Shown: positions 51,668 through 60,408 of the stretch, piece by piece
How the letters are laid out: each line of letters opens with the position of its first letter
Numbering within the stretch: position 1 is the stretch's first letter
Made by a program: the position numbers and the translations under genes
NCBI GenBank assembly: GCA_963713085.1
Contig: CAVQKQ010000022.1
Span: forward strand, 1-64,000
Direction of reading: 5' to 3'
Length of the DNA stretch: 64,000 nt
Origin: PFJX01 sp963713085
GTDB lineage: Bacteria > Pseudomonadota > Gammaproteobacteria > Burkholderiales > Thiobacillaceae
The notes under the pieces: model-generated
What the model was told of the DNA's origin: nothing
Databases searched by the model: none
What the model saw: the letters and a program-made list of their open reading frames with translations, nothing else

Positions 51668-52705
51668 ATGGACCCGAAGGGTATGACGTTCGTGCGGATG
51701 ATGATCGCCAAGGCGCTGGCCGAACCTGGTGTACCCCCCCAAGTTGTTGCCGCCAACCGCTGGGGGCCGCGAAGTGCGCCAGCGAACATGCTGGCAAAGG
51801 CCGTAGTAGCCGGTGGATCTTCATCCACCCTGCCAGAGTTGGTGGGGCTGGACCAGGTACAGGCTGAATTTCTCGAAGCGGTCGCACAAAGGGCGATCAT
51901 CGGCCGCATGCCCTACCTGCGCCGGGTGCCGGAGAATAGACCATATGTGAACGTAGCGGATTCCGCCACGAGCTACTGGGTGGGGGAAGGTCGGGGCGCC
52001 CCGCTCTCTAGCCTGGCATTGGGCCGAGACTCGCTCAGTGCATTCGACCTAATCACCCTTTTGGTCTTCTCAAACGAGATCCTGAAGGACGCGACGCCCG
52101 AGGGTGAAAACCAGATTCGCATCGACATGATCAAGGCCTGCGCCAAACAGGCGGATCTAAGCTTCATAGGCCGCCCAAATTCGGGCGTGGCTGGGGTGGC
52201 GCCGGCATCGATCACCGCCGACGCGCCAACGGTCACGGCAACAAGCCATTTGAAATTTGATTTGGCGACCCTGGTGGAAGCTTTCCAGGGCGATTTGGAG
52301 ACGGCAAGTTTCGTCATGCACCCGCGCCAGGCCGTAGAGATAGCACTCAGTGGCGTGACGGGGCTGAGTAGCGATATCGGCGCCCGGGGGGGCACCCTGC
52401 TGGGCCTGCCCGCTTTGACCTCCAGCGCCTGCGAGTATGACTCGAACGGTGGAACCATCACCCTGGTTGACGGGGCCGGCATTGCTTTGGTCGATGTGGG
52501 GATTGATGTTTCGAGGTCAAATCAGACATCCATCGAAATGGTGGACAACCCCACGGCCGACATCCTCTCCCCCACTGGCGCGAGTATGCAGGTCTCCACG
52601 TTCCAGAACGAGTTAACCGCAATCAAGGTGGTGCGTCATGCCAACTGGACCGTGGCCCGCCCTGGTGCCGTCTGCTGCCTCGTCGACTGCGATTACAGCG
52701 CATAA
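51668..52705 (+). CDS. HK97-type phage major capsid protein
   Basis: 345 aa. The sequence has the features of HK97-fold coat proteins: a short helical N-terminus, then a region with S-S-S-T-L-P-E-L-V-G-L-D-Q-V-Q-A-E-F and V-A-D-S-A-T-S-Y-W-V-G-E-G (E-loop and P-domain start), L-V-F-S-N-E-I-L-K-D-A-T-P, and a late A-domain segment T-L-L-G-L-P-A-L-T-S-S. No separate scaffold or protease precedes it, and the short N-terminus suggests little or no delta domain. Forms the icosahedral shell. In this element it has no portal or terminase neighbour. Confidence 0.85.
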   Translation: MDPKGMTFVRMMIAKALAEPGVPPQVVAANRWGPRSAPANMLAKAVVAGGSSSTLPELVGLDQVQAEFLEAVAQRAIIGRMPYLRRVPENRPYVNVADSATSYWVGEGRGAPLSSLALGRDSLSAFDLITLLVFSNEILKDATPEGENQIRIDMIKACAKQADLSFIGRPNSGVAGVAPASITADAPTVTATSHLKFDLATLVEAFQGDLETASFVMHPRQAVEIALSGVTGLSSDIGARGGTLLGLPALTSSACEYDSNGGTITLVDGAGIALVDVGIDVSRSNQTSIEMVDNPTADILSPTGASMQVSTFQNELTAIKVVRHANWTVARPGAVCCLVDCDYSA

Positions 52706-52716
52706 AGGGGCCGGCC

Positions 52717-53025
52717 ATGACCATGGATTACGACCGCGTCATCAGGGAGTTGATCGAACGGGTCAACGCTGATCGGGAAAACTTTACCAAGGCCCATAAC
52801 GAAAACGTCCTGGCAATCCAAAGCCTCAAAAAGCGGCTGGCTGAAATAGAAAAGAGAAAGGTTTTTCCCTATCTCGGAACCTGGAAGGGTGATGTTGAAT
52901 ATCCCGAAGGCTACTTTGTCACCCACGCCGGCGGTATTTGGCACAGTAATGCACCAACAACCGGCGAACGGCCCGGCAGCGGGCCGGGATGGGTGTTGGC
53001 CGTCAAATCGGGGGCGAGAACATGA
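52717..53025 (+). CDS. Coiled-coil protein with phage-type carbohydrate-binding-like C-terminus
   Basis: 102 aa, 11 bp after the capsid gene. Residues 1-50 form a coiled coil (V-L-A-I-Q-S-L-K-K-R-L-A-E-I-E-K-R-K). The C-terminal half, with Y-L-G-T-W-K-G-D-V-E-Y-P-E-G-Y-F-V and G-I-W-H-S-N-A-P-T-T-G-E-R-P-G, resembles small CBM5/12-like modules found at the ends of phage structural proteins. It may be a capsid decoration or fibre protein; this is inference from sequence style and location. Confidence 0.7.
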   Translation: MTMDYDRVIRELIERVNADRENFTKAHNENVLAIQSLKKRLAEIEKRKVFPYLGTWKGDVEYPEGYFVTHAGGIWHSNAPTTGERPGSGPGWVLAVKSGART

Positions 53026-53252
53026 GCGACTTTGAACTTGAACCCATCCCCCCCGAGCTGGTGGAGGATCTAGCCCGGGCCATCGACGACCGCCCCGAGC
53101 ACCCCATCCCCTTCGAATGGGCCGGCGCCGACATCGAGGACCGCACCCTGCTCATCTGGTTCGACGCGCCGGGGGATCGGAGATACCTGTGCACCGTGAA
53201 TCTTCTAAATCCACTTGGGCCGGCGACCTTCTACCACCCGGGCGGCGATTGA
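53022..53252 (+). CDS. Small acidic element protein, unknown function
   Basis: 76 aa from ATG 53022, overlapping the previous stop as ATGA. It is acidic (S-D-F-E-L-E-P-I-P-P-E-L-V-E-D-L-A) with a beta-rich C-terminal half (RTLLIWFDAPGDRRYLCTVN). No family recognised. Tight coupling to the capsid and decoration genes suggests a virion assembly or head-completion role, but there is no direct evidence. Confidence 0.6.
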   Translation: MSDFELEPIPPELVEDLARAIDDRPEHPIPFEWAGADIEDRTLLIWFDAPGDRRYLCTVNLLNPLGPATFYHPGGD

Positions 53253-53256
53253 GCGC

Positions 53257-53324
53257 AGCCTAAAACTTACCTTCCTGCCAAGCGCTAAGCTTAGAACTCG
53301 ACCCGCCCTCGTGGCGGGTTTAGT
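53257..53324 (+). terminator. Non-coding cassette with hairpin after the capsid operon
   Basis: It begins AGCCTAAAACTTACCTT (53257-53273), nearly matched at 54867-54882, and ends in a hairpin ACCCGCC (53301-53307) / GGCGGGT (53313-53319) followed by TTAG. Likely the transcription end of the capsid operon; the T tract is weak. Confidence 0.55.
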
Positions 53325-53414
53325 CCCTCAACCTGTTTCTACCATTGAGGCTGGCGCCTTATTTGTCCGCTCTCGCCTCATTGCAGCCGTTGGCGCTAAT
53401 GCCAACAACCGATG

Positions 53415-54476
53415 TTATTGAACAGTCTTGCCTAGAAACGGCAGTTTGAGAAGCAATAAAACAACGGCATAGGAACAGATCAGTACCAGTATCGGGAAGG
53501 AAAATTCCCAGATTGGATGAACAAACAAACTCCTGATTTGGGTAAAGCCACCGAGAACAGGAGTGTGTACGAGATAGACCCCCAAGGATCGGTTACCAAT
53601 TCTAGAAATTATGCTTTTGGCACCAAGGGAGGGGGTGCTTGCGGCAAACAGTAGAAGGCTAATCGCAAGGGGTAATGTGCTAATCAAATATGGTCTTTCT
53701 ATGAACTGGACATGGAAGTAGGCCGACAAAGCCATGCTTTCGGCAAAAACCATGGCAGCAGAAGCCGCAACGAACAAGGTGGCATTTCGAGTGGGCATCC
53801 AGCTTGTAGCAAGGAAATATCCTGCGGACAAAAAACCGAAGGCAATAAGTGGCCCACGTTGTTCTAACGGTAGGTATATGCCCGTGCCGATCCCTGTGCC
53901 TGAATAGGTCGACATCAGCAAGCTCAGTGCGTAAGCAGATAGGCCCATAGCAAGAACAGCAATCGGGCGGATAGTCAGGCGGACGCATAAGGTTAGGGCG
54001 CTGATGGCAACTATCAGTGATATCAGGAACCATAAGGGAACCGCAGTACCACGGAAGAAAAACAGATCAGGTCTGTTTTCAACAAATGATGGGATGGCGA
54101 GAAGATTCCAGATCAATGGCTTCAGGCTACCTGCTTCCTGAATTTGAGCTAGCCAATGGTTCCCGAAAAAGGCGTCAATCAATATCCATACAGCTAAGGC
54201 TAAGGCGAGCTTGGTTACATACTTATGCCATCTGGAAACAAGCCCATCCTTGGTTAGCCCCCTTGAATAGAAATATCCGGCAGCGATAAAGAAAAATGGC
54301 ACCGCAAAGGAAGATGCCTGTTGCATGAGCTGACCCAAGTAATACCAGTTGGTTTTAAGCTCAGGGGTGGCAAGAAAAGGCTCTGTGTGGATGATGACCA
54401 CGGCCAGGATCGCCAACCCCTTGAAGGTATCTATTGATTGAATACGCAAAAACCACTCCCTGATATAGCTGGTCAT
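53415..54476 (-). CDS. Acyltransferase family 3 membrane protein (cargo)
   Basis: 353 aa from ATG 54476. About ten TM helices and the N-terminal acyltransferase-3 pattern S-I-D-T-F-K-G-L-A-I-L-A-V-V-I-I-H-T, with a second signature near F-F-F-I-A-A-G-Y-F-Y-S-R and, near the C-terminus, R-S-L-G-V-Y-L-V-H-T. This family (OafA-like) adds acetyl or similar groups to surface glycans. Codon use is visibly more AT-rich than the chromosome. On the opposite strand to the rest of the element, it looks like a morphon/cargo gene and could alter the cell surface and so phage adsorption. Confidence 0.88.
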   Translation of the reverse strand: MTSYIREWFLRIQSIDTFKGLAILAVVIIHTEPFLATPELKTNWYYLGQLMQQASSFAVPFFFIAAGYFYSRGLTKDGLVSRWHKYVTKLALALAVWILIDAFFGNHWLAQIQEAGSLKPLIWNLLAIPSFVENRPDLFFFRGTAVPLWFLISLIVAISALTLCVRLTIRPIAVLAMGLSAYALSLLMSTYSGTGIGTGIYLPLEQRGPLIAFGFLSAGYFLATSWMPTRNATLFVAASAAMVFAESMALSAYFHVQFIERPYLISTLPLAISLLLFAASTPSLGAKSIISRIGNRSLGVYLVHTPVLGGFTQIRSLFVHPIWEFSFPILVLICSYAVVLLLLKLPFLGKTVQ

Positions 54477-54627
54477 TACTTTTCTAGGCTGAGTACAAGG
54501 ATAACCTTCTCTGACAGACCGCAATAGGTTCTTTCCAGCCATCGCATGCCCGTATCCTGACCTGCTAAACGACTTCAAGCGGATAGGAACCTAACCATCC
54601 CTGGATGGGCGCAAAGCCTGGCATTCG

Positions 54628-54655
54628 ACCCGGCCTGGAGGCGGGTTTTTTCTTC
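54628..54655 (+). terminator. Hairpin with T tract
   Basis: ACCCG (54628-54632) pairs with CGGGT (54642-54646), with further CC/GG pairing, followed by TTTTTTCTT. Strong intrinsic terminator shape. Confidence 0.65.
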
Positions 54656-54680
54656 TAGCAGCAGGGCATGGTTCAAGATT

Positions 54681-54779
54681 TTCTTTCGCCTGCCGATATG
54701 TCTTGTGCCTCCTCAACGGCGAGCGAAGTCAAACGTTCATAGCCCGGCCCTGCTGGGCTTTTCTTTGCCCGAAAAGGAA
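54681..54779 (+). repeat. Imperfect 99-bp repeat R1, candidate small RNA ending in a terminator
   Basis: Matches R2 (55019-55116) along its length: CCTGCCGAT, CCTCCTC, GAGCGAAG, ATAGCCCGGCCCTGC and CTTTTCTTTGCC are shared in order. It ends in a hairpin AGCCC/GGGCT (54741-54759) followed by TTTTCTTT. No ORF with coding character is seen. Could be a duplicated small RNA gene or a leader/terminator module. Confidence 0.55.
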
Positions 54780-54866
54780 CACCGGCTTTGCTAAACGAGC
54801 AGATGGACCGCACTGGAAGCCCGTGGCGATGATTTCTAGGGGTGCCCCTTGCCACGGTATTCAGCT

Positions 54867-54907
54867 AGCCTGAAATTTACCTCCCGCCGGGCGCAATGCC
54901 CGGCTTT
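54867..54907 (+). terminator. Cassette head plus GC hairpin
   Basis: AGCCTGAAATTTACCT (54867-54882) repeats the head of the cassette at 53257. It runs straight into GCCGGGC (54886-54892) / GCCCGGC (54898-54904), a perfect 7-bp stem followed by TTT. Confidence 0.55.
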
Positions 54908-54908
54908 A

Positions 54909-54936
54909 AACCGGCACGATAAGGCCGGTTTTTTTT
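54909..54936 (+). terminator. Strong terminator
   Basis: AACCGGC (54909-54915) pairs with GCCGGTT (54924-54930), eight-base loop, then a run of eight T (54929-54936). Immediately follows the preceding hairpin, giving a tandem terminator. Confidence 0.8.
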
Positions 54937-55018
54937 CGGGATTGCATAGCGGTCGCCCTGGTATGGCGAATGTGTGACGTGTCGCACAATATCAGCACCA
55001 CCAGGAGTTAAAGAATTG

Positions 55019-55116
55019 CTCTTTACCTGCCGATAGAGTCAGTACCTCCTCGAGAGGTGAGCGAAGCAGATATTAATAGCCCGGCCCTGCCGGGCTTTTC
55101 TTTGCCTGAAAAGGAA
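55019..55116 (+). repeat. Imperfect 98-bp repeat R2, second copy of R1
   Basis: Partner of R1. It contains a small stem CCTC/GAGG and ends in a perfect 7-bp hairpin AGCCCGG (55078-55084) / CCGGGCT (55090-55096) followed by TTTCTTT. A dyad TGTGACGTGTCGCACA (54973-54988) lies 30 bp upstream and could be an operator or promoter element. Confidence 0.55.
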
Positions 55117-55136
55117 AAGCCGGGTTGCCCCGGCTT
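55117..55136. terminator. Bidirectional hairpin at the element's right end
   Basis: AAGCCGGG (55117-55124) pairs with CCCGGCTT (55129-55136), loop TTGC. On the minus strand TTTTCC follows, so it may now terminate tRNA-Val transcription, replacing the terminator left at 46646-46667. Confidence 0.6.
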
Positions 55137-55155
55137 TGTTCCCCCAGTGTTCCCC
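55137..55155. repeat. Putative integrase arm-type site, right
   Basis: Exact 19-bp copy of the sequence at 46828-46846, 49 bp inside the right att site. See the left copy for the argument. Confidence 0.6.
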
Positions 55156-55203
55156 TGGCTATCTTCCAAGGTTCTCTGTAACTTCGTAAGTGCTTGATTT
55201 ATT

Positions 55204-55250
55204 TGGTGGGCAGTACGGGGTTCGAACCTGTGACCCCCGCCGTGTGAAGG
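55204..55250 (-). repeat. attR: 47-bp repeat within tRNA-Val
   Basis: Identical to 46675-46721. It is the 3' half of the intact tRNA, from the anticodon stem to CCA, so integration recreates a functional tRNA. Confidence 0.95.
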
Positions 55251-55278
55251 CGGTGCTCTACCGCTGAGCTAACTGCCC
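55204..55278 (-). tRNA. tRNA-Val (anticodon CAC)
   Basis: 75 nt with encoded CCA. Acceptor stem GGGCAGT/ACTGCCC, D arm GCTCAGCGGTAGAGC, anticodon stem CCGCC/GGCGG with loop TTCACAC (anticodon CAC, reading GTG codons), and T loop TTCGAAC. One A-C mismatch is seen in the T stem. It is the integration site of the adjacent element and lies divergent from gltX. Confidence 0.96.
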
Positions 55279-55415
55279 GTCGAAGCCGCCTGGAAGTCCG
55301 ACGGATTCAGGAAGGCGCGAATTTTAATTAGGGGCCACTTTACGGTCAAAGGCTTTTTGCTGTTGCCAGGGCGGCTTCCAGTAGAATTACGGGTTTCTCC
55401 CCAGCTTCGCGCACC

Positions 55416-56828
55416 ATGATCCGCACCCGCTTCGCCCCCTCCCCCACCGGCTATCTCCACATCGGCGGCGCCCGCACGGCCTTGTTCTCCTGGGCCTTTG
55501 CCCGCAAGCATGGCGGCAGCTTCGTCCTGCGGGTGGAGGATACCGATCGGGAGCGTTCCACCCAGGCTTCGGTCCAGGCCATTCTGGACGGCATGGCCTG
55601 GCTCGGCATCGACTGGGACGAGGGCCCTTACTATCAGATGGAGCGCCTGGAGCGCTACCAAGCCGTCGTAGATCAACTCCTGGAAGAAGGCCACGCCTAC
55701 TACTGCTACGCCAGCAAGGATGAACTGGAAACCATGCGCGAGGCCCAGAAGTCGCGAGGAGAAAAACCCCGCTATGACGGCCGTTGGCGGCCCGAGACTG
55801 GCAAGGTTTTACCCTCACCTCCGGCCGGGGTGACGCCCGTGATCCGCTTCAAGACCCCGCTGGATGGCGAGGTCACCTTCAACGACATGATCAAGGGCCC
55901 CATCACGGTGTCCAATGCCGAGCTGGACGACCTGGTGATCTTGCGCGGCGACGGCATCCCCACCTACAACTTCGGTGTCATCGTCGACGACTGGGACATG
56001 GGCATCACCCATGTCATCCGGGGCGACGACCACGTTAACAACACGCCGCGCCAGATCAACATCCTCAAGGCCCTGGGCGCGCCCATCCCCACCTATGCCC
56101 ATGTCCCCATGATTCTGGGCCAGGACGGAGAACGGCTGTCCAAGCGGCACGGCGCCGTTTCGGTGCTGCAGTACCGGGAGGAAGGTTTTCTGCCCGAGGC
56201 CCTGCTCAACTATCTGGCCCGACTGGGCTGGAGCCATGGCGACGAGGAGAAATTCAGCGCCCAGCAATTCGTGGAATGGTTCGACGTGGGCCATGTCAGC
56301 CACTCCGCCGCCCGCTTCGACGGCGCCAAGCTGGCCTGGCTCAACCAGCAGTACCTGAAGGAGGCCGAAAATGAGCGCCTGGCGGAACTGGCCAGGCATT
56401 TCCTCATTCCCCAGGGCATCGACCCCACACGGGGCCCAGACTTGGCGGCCCTGGTAAGCCTAGTCAAGGAACGGGTCAACACGGTGCAGGAGCTGGCCGA
56501 TGGCGTGCACATCTACTATCGCCAGACCCTGCCCACCGTGGAAGAACTGCGTGAGAAACTGGCTAAGGAGGCGCTGCCCGCCTTCGAACTGCTCAGGACC
56601 GCCTTGGCGTCCGTAGTTTGGGACGCCCCGGACCTGAACCGGCTGCTAAAGGACACCGCCAAACAATTCGGCCTGAAGATGGGCCAGATCGGCATGCCCT
56701 TGCGCCTGGTGCTGTTCGGCACGGCCCAGACACCCTCCATCGATCAGGTCCTGGCACTGCTGGGCCGGGATGAAACCCTGCGCCGCTTCGAGGCCGCCTG
56801 GCCCCATGCCCTGGCGGCGGTGGAATGA
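55416..56828 (+). CDS. gltX: Glutamyl-tRNA synthetase
   Basis: 470 aa, typical length. Class I signatures: R-F-A-P-S-P-T-G-Y-L-H-I-G-G-A-R-T-A (HIGH) at the start and L-S-K-R-H-G-A (KMSKS equivalent) near residue 243. The discriminating V-I-R-G-D-D-H-V-N-N-T-P-R-Q region and helical anticodon-binding C-terminus are present. It charges tRNA-Glu with glutamate in the cytosol. Upstream are tRNA-Val and the integrated element. Confidence 0.98.
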   Translation: MIRTRFAPSPTGYLHIGGARTALFSWAFARKHGGSFVLRVEDTDRERSTQASVQAILDGMAWLGIDWDEGPYYQMERLERYQAVVDQLLEEGHAYYCYASKDELETMREAQKSRGEKPRYDGRWRPETGKVLPSPPAGVTPVIRFKTPLDGEVTFNDMIKGPITVSNAELDDLVILRGDGIPTYNFGVIVDDWDMGITHVIRGDDHVNNTPRQINILKALGAPIPTYAHVPMILGQDGERLSKRHGAVSVLQYREEGFLPEALLNYLARLGWSHGDEEKFSAQQFVEWFDVGHVSHSAARFDGAKLAWLNQQYLKEAENERLAELARHFLIPQGIDPTRGPDLAALVSLVKERVNTVQELADGVHIYYRQTLPTVEELREKLAKEALPAFELLRTALASVVWDAPDLNRLLKDTAKQFGLKMGQIGMPLRLVLFGTAQTPSIDQVLALLGRDETLRRFEAAWPHALAAVE

Positions 56829-56882
56829 GCCTTGAGAAGACGGCTAGAATCACGCCCCGCAGATAACCAGACCCCCCGTTCC

Positions 56883-57503
56883 ATGTCCCTCAAAATGAAG
56901 TTGATCGGCTCCCTGACCAGCCCGTTCGTGCGCAAGGTGCGCATTGTCGCGGCGGAAAAGTTCATCGAATACGAAATGGTGGTGGACGTCCCCTGGAACG
57001 AGGATAGCCAGGTGCCGAACTTCAATCCCTTGGGCAAGGTTCCTGTCTGGGTTCTGGAGGAAGGCAAGACCCTGTTCGATTCCCGGGTCATCGTCGAATA
57101 CCTGGACAGCATCAGCCCGGCGGGCCATGTACTGCCCAAGGAACCGCGCCCGCGCATCCTGGTGAAACGCTGGGAGGCCCTGGCGGACGGCGTATGCGAC
57201 GCCGCAGCCGCGATCTTCCTGGAGAAGAAGCGCCCGGTCCCCCAGCAAAATCCCGACTGGATCCGGCGCCAGATGGGCAAGGTGACCGCGGGGCTCAAGG
57301 CCATGAGCGACGACATGAGCAACCAGACCTGGTGCACCGGGGAAACCTTCTGCCTGGCGGATATCGCCGTGGGCTGCGCCCTGGGATACCTGGAATTCCG
57401 CTTCCCGGAAATCGACTGGCGCCGCAGCCATCCCAATCTGTCGGAACTCTACGACCGACTGATGCTGCGCGCCCCCTTCAAGGAAACAATGCCCGTGGCC
57501 TGA
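56883..57503 (+). CDS. Glutathione S-transferase family protein
   Basis: 206 aa from ATG 56883. Thioredoxin-like N-terminal domain with L-T-S-P-F-V-R-K-V-R and the glutathione-binding N-P-L-G-K-V-P-V and D-S-R-V-I-V-E-Y-L, then an all-helical C-terminal domain with C-L-A-D-I-A-V-G-C. Resembles bacterial YibF/YfcG-like transferases. Substrate unknown. It lies 54 bp after gltX on the same strand. Confidence 0.88.
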   Translation: MSLKMKLIGSLTSPFVRKVRIVAAEKFIEYEMVVDVPWNEDSQVPNFNPLGKVPVWVLEEGKTLFDSRVIVEYLDSISPAGHVLPKEPRPRILVKRWEALADGVCDAAAAIFLEKKRPVPQQNPDWIRRQMGKVTAGLKAMSDDMSNQTWCTGETFCLADIAVGCALGYLEFRFPEIDWRRSHPNLSELYDRLMLRAPFKETMPVA

Positions 57504-57528
57504 CCAGGCCCGAGTTCCGATTACCACC

Positions 57529-58956
<1,428 letters not shown>

Positions 58957-58980
58957 CGTTGCCTCGTCTCGAAGACCGTC

Positions 58981-59301
58981 TCAGGCCAACCCGGCACCGC
59001 GTAGGCGCGCCCGCAGGTCGTCCATTTCCTCCAGCATGTCGGCCACCAGGGCGGCAAGCTCCGGCACCGAGTCGAAGTCCCTTTCCATCTGCCGCATGCG
59101 CCGGGCCCGCAACAGGCTCGCGCCGGAGAAACGCCAGATGCCGGCGACGCTCTCGGCATGAGGAAAAAGACCCTCCTCGATATGGCGCAGCAGCCAATCC
59201 GGCTCCACGGTGCAGGCGGCAGCCACCTGTTCCAGGGTCAGCCAGGAATCCTCCATCAGGCTGCCGATCAGGATGTCGTAATGGGTGACGTTTTCGCGCA
59301 T
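58981..59301 (-). CDS. cbpM: Chaperone modulator CbpM
   Basis: 106 aa. MerR-like N-terminal helices (W-L-T-L-E-Q-V-A-A-A-C-T-V-E-P-D-W-L) and a C-terminal coiled coil (PELAALVADMLEEMDDLRAR) match CbpM, which binds the J domain of CbpA and inhibits it. It starts 3 bp after cbpA on the same strand, the standard gene order. Confidence 0.92.
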   Translation of the reverse strand: MRENVTHYDILIGSLMEDSWLTLEQVAAACTVEPDWLLRHIEEGLFPHAESVAGIWRFSGASLLRARRMRQMERDFDSVPELAALVADMLEEMDDLRARLRGAGLA

Positions 59302-59304
59302 GGT

Positions 59305-60258
59305 TCACTCCCCCGCTTCCTGGCGCGGGTCGAAGGCCAGCTCACGCGCCATGGTCTGATAAATTTCACGGGCCTCGGGCGTGTCGGCCGGCGGCAGCAC
59401 CACCCGGATGTCCAGCAGCAGATCGCCGGCGGGGCTGCCCGGGATGCCCTTGCCGCGCACCCGCAGCTGCCGCCCGCTCTGGGTGGCTTCCGGGATCCGA
59501 ACCTTGACGCCGCCATCCGGCAAATCCACCGTTATGACGGCGCCCAGGGCCGCTTCCCAGGGGGTCACCGGCAGGCTCAGATGAAGATCTCGGCCATCGG
59601 CACGCAGGCGGTGATGGGGCCGAAAATGCACCTCCAGCATCAAGTCGCCGGCTGCTGCCCCGCCCATGCCCGGCGCTCCCTGCCCGGCCAGGCGTATCAC
59701 CTGGCCCTCGCGCACCCCCTTGGGAATCTTGACGTTGAGGGTACGGGTGACGACCTGCACCCGGCCCTGGGCGTCCGTCTGCGGCACCCGCAGGGAAATC
59801 TGGCGGGTAGCGCCTTGGAAGGCGTCTTCCAGGTCTAGAAGCACCTTGGCGTGATGGTCCTCGCCGCGCGATCGGAAATGCACCCCGCCCGGTTGGAAAC
59901 CGCCATGCCCTCCACCCATGCGGCCGAACAGCTCGGAGAAGAAATCGCTGTAGTCGGCGGCTTCGTTGGGCGAGAAGCCCCGGCCGGAAAACTCGAAACC
60001 GGCATCCCAGTCCGGCGGCGGCCGGAATTCCTGTCCGGGCCGGAAGCCTTTGCCCACCTGGTCGTAGGCGGCCCTTTTTTCCGGGTCGGAAAGCACCGTG
60101 TAGGCCTCATTGACCTCCGTCATGCGCTGCTCGGCATCCTTCTCCTTGGAGACGTCGGGGTGGTACTTGCGCGCCAGCTTGCGGAAGGATTTCTTGATCT
60201 CTTCCGCCGTGGCGTCCCGGGCCACCCCCAGGGTCTGGTAGTAGTCCTTGAATTGCAT
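59305..60258 (-). CDS. cbpA: DnaJ-like co-chaperone CbpA
   Basis: 317 aa. J domain with K-Y-H-P-D-V, a Gly/Phe-rich linker (about residues 75-130), and the two C-terminal substrate-binding domains; the Cys-rich zinc region of DnaJ is absent, as in CbpA. Works with DnaK under stress and binds curved DNA in E. coli. It is followed by cbpM and then degP on the same strand, and is divergent from the Hsp20 genes. Confidence 0.95.
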   Translation of the reverse strand: MQFKDYYQTLGVARDATAEEIKKSFRKLARKYHPDVSKEKDAEQRMTEVNEAYTVLSDPEKRAAYDQVGKGFRPGQEFRPPPDWDAGFEFSGRGFSPNEAADYSDFFSELFGRMGGGHGGFQPGGVHFRSRGEDHHAKVLLDLEDAFQGATRQISLRVPQTDAQGRVQVVTRTLNVKIPKGVREGQVIRLAGQGAPGMGGAAAGDLMLEVHFRPHHRLRADGRDLHLSLPVTPWEAALGAVITVDLPDGGVKVRIPEATQSGRQLRVRGKGIPGSPAGDLLLDIRVVLPPADTPEAREIYQTMARELAFDPRQEAGE

Positions 60259-60325
60259 GCGCTTCCCCTATTCAACGTTTCGTTCAGCCCATGAAGATGA
60301 TGCCCTAACCGCTCCGGTTCAAGCC

Positions 60326-60352
60326 CTTGAACTCGCGGGAAAACATCCCAAA
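60326..60352 (+). promoter_or_regulatory. Sigma-32-like promoter of the Hsp20 genes
   Basis: CTTGAA (60326-60331), 14 bases, then TCCCAAAT (60346-60353), close to the sigma-32 pattern. The -35 lies in a palindrome TTCAAGCCCTTGAA (60318-60331), so the opposite arm may serve a divergent promoter for cbpA. Confidence 0.55.
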
Positions 60353-60408
60353 TGGGGTAGCAAGGGTGCCGTGCCGTGGCGCCCGCTCAACCGTAATGGA
60401 GGATATAG

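Larger units (their letters stand above)
46675..55250. mobile_element. Integrated element in tRNA-Val with a lone HK97 capsid gene (satellite-like)
   Basis: About 8.6 kb between 47-bp direct repeats derived from tRNA-Val. It encodes a tyrosine integrase, an unknown protein, an AlpA/Xis-like HTH protein, an unknown protein, a RepA-like ATPase, iteron-like repeats, a CxxC protein, a second HTH protein, a major capsid protein with two small genes after it, and an acyltransferase on the other strand. No terminase, portal, maturation protease, tail, holin or lysin gene is seen. That set fits a phage satellite that supplies its own capsid protein and borrows the rest from a helper, or a strongly reduced prophage. 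Both junctions are clean and the genes appear open, so it may still be mobile. Confidence 0.85.

Noticed and set aside
54673..54855. 60-codon minus-strand frame across repeat R1
   Set aside because: It reads through a terminator hairpin, lacks a ribosome site, and has no recognisable features.
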